NCBI GenBank assembly: GCA_012861695.1
Contig: JAAOOA010000480.1
Span: 1-64,000, forward strand
Reading direction: 5' to 3'
DNA from: Trematomus loennbergii
Taxonomy: Eukaryota; Chordata; Actinopteri; Perciformes; Nototheniidae
DNA: 64,000 nucleotides
Shown here: positions 59,942 through 64,000 of the stretch, piece by piece
How positions within the stretch are numbered: the stretch's first letter is position 1
Layout of the letters: each line of letters starts with the position of its first letter
The notes under the pieces: model-generated
What the model was told of the DNA's origin: nothing
Database searches by the model: none
What the model saw: the letters and a program-made list of their open reading frames with translations, nothing else
Position numbers and translations under genes: made by a program

Positions 59942-60375
59942 AATGTGGGCGGTCAGCCAGCTAGCTGTGACAGGTGCAGATGAACCACGGGTTGTACAGC
60001 TGGGTGCCTCCTCGTCCCCAGAGTCTCCGGGCAGCAGAGACAGGCCTGCCAGCTGCCCTGGGGAAATCATTCTCTTCAAACAAATGAAGTGTGAACACTC
60101 TCTGCCATATGCAAATAAGCACCATTTGATATCTTCTCTACCTGTACTGTTCTAAATGTCAAACCCTTCCGGAGGGCGGGTGATTCGAAGAATGTCACAC
60201 AGCCACAGGTGTTGTGTTTTTCTTTTAATTGTGCCTACTGGGTTGTTGGTCAACAGTGTTTTGTTTAATATCAAGAAAGATGATGTGATGTTTGTTTACT
60301 AGATCATGGTTTTCTTTTAGTTTCATAGATTTAGTTAGACTTTTTATCAACCTACTTTTAAATTAAAACACCTAG

Positions 60376-60710
60376 TGAGTTCAAGGTTCAAGGTTCTTTA
60401 TTGTCAAACTAACATAGCTACAGAGTAATTATGTAGTTGAAAATCTTAGGTCACAGGCTTCTCCAACAATGCAACATAATAATACAGATAGTAAAAGTAA
60501 TACAAAAAGAAAAATAGTTCTAAAATAAAGTGGAATAGTGCAGTACGAGTCTATATACAAGTTATTGGAATGATATATATTAGATAGTAGATATATATTA
60601 TAAGTAGCAGATGAATGTTATGAAATTGTTTCAGCAGTTCAATGTTTAACAGTCCACTGCTGCGGTAACGTCTGCCAGACGGCAACAGAAAGAACAGTTT
60701 GTGGCTGTGG
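60376..60710 (-). mobile_element. 5'-truncated LINE tail, minus strand
   Basis: The minus strand encodes LPSGRRYRSSGLLNIELL, like the C-terminal end of L2/Rex-type LINE proteins. After an AT-rich 3' UTR it ends TTTGACAATAAAGAACC followed by GAACCTT units. No clear target duplication seen. Confidence 0.65.
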
Positions 60711-62471
60711 ATCATATAGCATGGCTTCACACATAGTTGTGATCATTACTTTGTTTATTCCAAATATATATAATTACCAACATCATTTACTTTTAGTGCT
60801 GGCACAAAAAGTTGATAAATTGACGTATTGATTGACTGAAATCAATTACCGCAATCTATTTACTGTTAGTAAATGTATTATATTTGGACTGTTGATCAGA
60901 AGAAATGGCTCTTTGTATAGCTGATAGCTTTGTTCAATGACCCAATCTAATTTTGATTAGAAAGTAATGTTGTTATATTATTTGCAAATATCAGCCCTAA
61001 ATACTTGGTACAGTGTTAACTGTATAAGCAGGACGATATGGAGAAAATGGTACAGACAGTATCACTGACACAATATAACAAGCGAAGAAAAAAAAAGGTG
61101 ATTTAAATTAGTCTTGCAGTCAAGATTACATTTTAATGGATGAGGTCTCTTGGGTGTAAAAATCCATACAATACTCTAAATGCATTGCATACTAACTTTT
61201 GTCAAATCAAGCTTATCGTATTGAGATAAATATTCAGTATTCACATTTCTGTTCAGACCCAGGGATTGGGTAATCAGCTATTTTCAGTAGGCACGCAGGG
61301 ACCGCTGTTCATATTGACTGTTGCATAATGCATCCACTTCATAACGGCATCTTGCTCGAGATAGTCAGAATTTTCTGAACAAGAACGAGAAGCATGAGCA
61401 ATGCAGATTTCACTGTAGAGAAATCAAATATGAATGCCTCTTCCTTTCATATTCATGGTTCTGTGGGGAGCAGCTTCTCAGAATAGTCGTCCTGATAACA
61501 GCGTTTTTCACAACCGTAATCACTATGCATGCTCTAAATGCAGCTGATTTTATGGCGCTCCTTCTCAAAGGGTCATGGCTATTTGCTCTTCTTTATACGT
61601 CTCTATGCTATGAAATATTTTTTACGAGTCAACTATTTCTTGTGTTTTGGGAACATTTTGAACTGCAAATATGATCAAATGGTGCAAGACTTTGAAAGCC
61701 ATATATGGACATCCACTCAAATGCATACAAAAAATAATAAATGTATGAGATAACAGAATATAAAAGCAGCAATAATGTTGGAGATCCTTACACTGCGAGT
61801 GAGATAAAATGTAACTTTTAATTTGTGTTGGAGAAAAGATGTTAAGAAATTATTAAATATCCTTGAATATATATAAATACTACATATACTGCCTTCAGCT
61901 GATCATTAACAACTCATAATGAACCATCTTGCACCATATCCTGTATGTATGAATCAGGATACATATTAATGTTGAAATATTTATTTATACAAAAGATTTT
62001 GTTATTTTAATCATTTTATGCTGTTTTTCTGATTATTTTATATTTTGTATGCATTATGTAAAGCCTTTTAAAAGGGTTTGTGTATGTGCTCTACAAAGAC
62101 CTGCCTTGCCTTAATCCTTAAAATACGAAAGAGGTGATGTGACAATGGGAAAGGTGTATGTGTTTGCAAATACCAGCTAATATAATGGCACGTTAATCTC
62201 CGATGTATGCGAGCATAAACTGCCATTCAAACAGACAACACTACAATGTGTCAGACAAGTTGTAGCTTTCAGAGTGAGATCATTGGATCTGAACGTCATG
62301 ACTGCACAGACACGATCTCACTTGAACACTGAGCTGTTGAATACAATTTCTACGTTACAGCACCAAGGTTTTCCCCCGTTTTAAATGAAAACATGTCGAT
62401 GCTGTAATCCTGTGATTTTTTTTAATAACTGTTATCTCTTGTCCTTTTTCTTTTTGTGCTTGTTCCTGTAG
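60711..62471. other. End of fstl5 intron 2; possible LINE tail
   Basis: 62040-62115 (TATGTAAAGCCTTTTAAAAG, GTGCTCTACAAAGACCTGCC, TTGCCTT) resembles a LINE 3' end; weak. The rest is unique. 62440-62471 is the pyrimidine tract and acceptor. Confidence 0.4.
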
Positions 62472-62502
62472 GATGGGATCCCTGAGAGCTTGAGGATGAA
62501 GG
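62472..62502 (+). CDS. fstl5: fstl5 exon 3 (31 nt microexon-like)
   Basis: A strong acceptor (CTTTTTGTGCTTGTTCCTGTAG) is followed by 31 bases and the donor GTGAGT at 62503. Continuing in phase 0 from exon 2 it adds DGIPESLRMK plus the first base of a Gly codon (phase 1 exit). In vertebrate FSTL5, as I recall it, the RHK segment is followed by a short ESSR.KG stretch before the Kazal domain, which fits both sequence and phase. So small an exon cannot be found from coding content alone; the call rests on the splice sites, the phase and this similarity. Confidence 0.78.
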
Positions 62503-64000
62503 GTGAGTTTCCATTTCTCATTTCTTGCTCTTCTTTCTTCTCCTATGACATGCAATATACCCAACATGCATTGTACACAATAGAGGCTGGGTGTAGGGTT
62601 GGTGTCTGATGGAGGCCACGGTATGGCTTAACCTGTTGAGCCCCGAGCCTGTTTTTCAGGTCTCAGGCTCGAAAATGACATTCCCAGAACAAATGACTAT
62701 AACTTCACTTCTAAAAGGGTAAATTAATTATATTTTTTCTCAAAGCAATGATAAACCTGTGAGTTGGATGTAGAAAAGTCAGAACAATATAGATTTTTTA
62801 TTTTAAAGTAAATTCAGATTGAACATAGTAAAAAAATGTAAATTATAGTTTCCATCCAAAAATAAAACATTACTTATAGTGAAAACCACCCTTGAATGAT
62901 GGGATAGTAGACTAAAAGCTTTAGGAATCCAAACTATAACATAATAAGTACCCTGTATCAAGATTGATGCAAAACAAGTGACATTTCACCTTTTTAGAGA
63001 GATTTAGAAAAAAAAACCCACTTCTGGGGTCATTTGGGTGGATTTTGCATATCTTTGGCCCCCCTCGTTCGATTTTGATGATTGACACCTCTTTTTAACC
63101 GTTAGAGCCAATATAATCAAGGGGAAGTTCCTCAAATCTAAACATTACCCATTGGTGAATGAGTGATGCGTAGCCAGAATGCCCGGAACCGGAAGCTGTC
63201 ATACACTCTAGTAGCTATCGTAGCAGCTAATATGAAATCTCCGTTATTGACATACAAATGGAATGATGGATTATCAGTAATCATTTCAAAGTGACACAGA
63301 CACATTGGATTAACCATTGGGTTAACACATCTGCTGTAGGATCCTTTGGACTACCCTTGATGTAAAGGATTTCATTTTTGTATATCAGAAAACACCTCAT
63401 ACAGAGCACCTTTAACTAAAATCTCCACTCTAGGAAATCCATTTGGAGCACAGCACTTTATCTTCTTCCCCCTCTGCCTCCATGTGAAGATCTCACAAGA
63501 TAATCACATTTTGAAACACAAGTCAACCAACCATGCTCCGGGGCAAACATTTCCTTTGGTGATTTATGCTGGTTTTCACTTACTAGGTTCTTCTAAATGC
63601 ATAAAAAAGCATTCATGTAGTTTCCCACAGTAACAATTACCAGCCACTGACGCGTGATATTTGTTGAGACATAGTTTAATGCCAGAGTAATGTGTTGTAC
63701 TGCAACATGTATGAGTAGTGAACACGCTTGGACAGATTTCGGAAAACATCGCTGTGTTTTGGCCGTTAAACACGTCAGCATAAAAATCATAAAATCTCTT
63801 CGACTTCAATGAGTATTTGTCTAACGGGCCTCGGAACAAGTTGAAGAGAGCGAGTAACGGCCCCTACACACGGCGGCGTGCGTTGAAGCTTGCCGGCGGG
63901 CATGTCTGACGCTCGACCAACAACCAATCACATGAATCTCCCGCCCCAGACACACAAGCAGCGGTTTGATTGGCTAGAGCTTGTACTGGCATATGATTCG
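62503..64000 (+). other. fstl5: fstl5 intron 3, partial
   Basis: No further exon seen before the window ends. 62630-63110 (CCTGTTGAGCCCCGAGCCTG onward) and 63862-64000 (CCTACACACGGCGGCGTGCG onward, with ACCAATCA and GATTGGCT words) look like the starts of dispersed repeats; their boundaries are not visible. Confidence 0.5.

Larger units (their letters stand above)
54478..62471 (+). other. fstl5: fstl5 intron 2
   Basis: 7994 bases between donor GTATTG and acceptor CTTGTTCCTGTAG, phase 0. Contains the family A MITE copy 2, LINE tails and simple repeats listed separately; most of the rest is unique AT-rich DNA without recognisable features. Confidence 0.75.

Overview
This window looks like nuclear DNA from a ray-finned fish (teleost). 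The evidence is a start of a vertebrate follistatin-like gene split by very large introns, tRNA-derived SINEs of the common fish type, L2/Rex-like LINE tails, several kinds of TTAA-flanked and hAT-type non-autonomous DNA transposons, and long CA and TATC microsatellites. No bacterial, viral or organellar gene organisation is visible. The class assignment is inference from the families recognised by eye; no database search was possible.

Region 1 (1-12753) is a tandem array of 39 tRNA-Leu copies, all on the + strand, one every roughly 300-375 bases, and it runs off the left edge of the window. Twenty have an intact 82-nt gene with anticodon AAG, four have anticodon TAG, one is full length but badly substituted, and fourteen carry indels or are broken. 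The spacers fall into three length classes, and groups of five units recur as a higher-order repeat. The right edge of the array is progressively decayed and ends in a copy split in two by spacer DNA.

Region 2 (12754-28100) has no gene I can support. It holds a repeat cluster near 14.3-14.8 kb, a LINE relic, a 5'-truncated LINE with a perfect 12-bp target duplication (18059-18643), TTAA-flanked MITE-like elements, a non-autonomous hAT element with a target duplication (21376-21954), two CA microsatellites, a SINE next to a second copy of the same LINE, and TTA and TATC microsatellites.

Region 3 (about 28150-64000) is the 5' part of a gene on the + strand that I identify as follistatin-like 5 (fstl5). 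A CpG-rich segment ending in a splice donor at 28645/28646 is a plausible promoter plus non-coding exon 1. Exon 2 (54336-54477) carries the start codon and signal peptide, and a 31-nt exon 3 (62472-62502) follows. The remaining exons (Kazal, EF-hand, Ig and C-terminal parts) lie beyond the right edge. Intron 1 (about 25.7 kb) and intron 2 (about 8.0 kb) are full of TTAA-type MITEs, SINEs, a hAT element with a perfect 8-bp target duplication (50538-51360), LINE tails and simple repeats.

The array and fstl5 show no functional link. The array would make cytosolic leucine tRNAs through internal Pol III promoters; fstl5 would encode a secreted neural glycoprotein.
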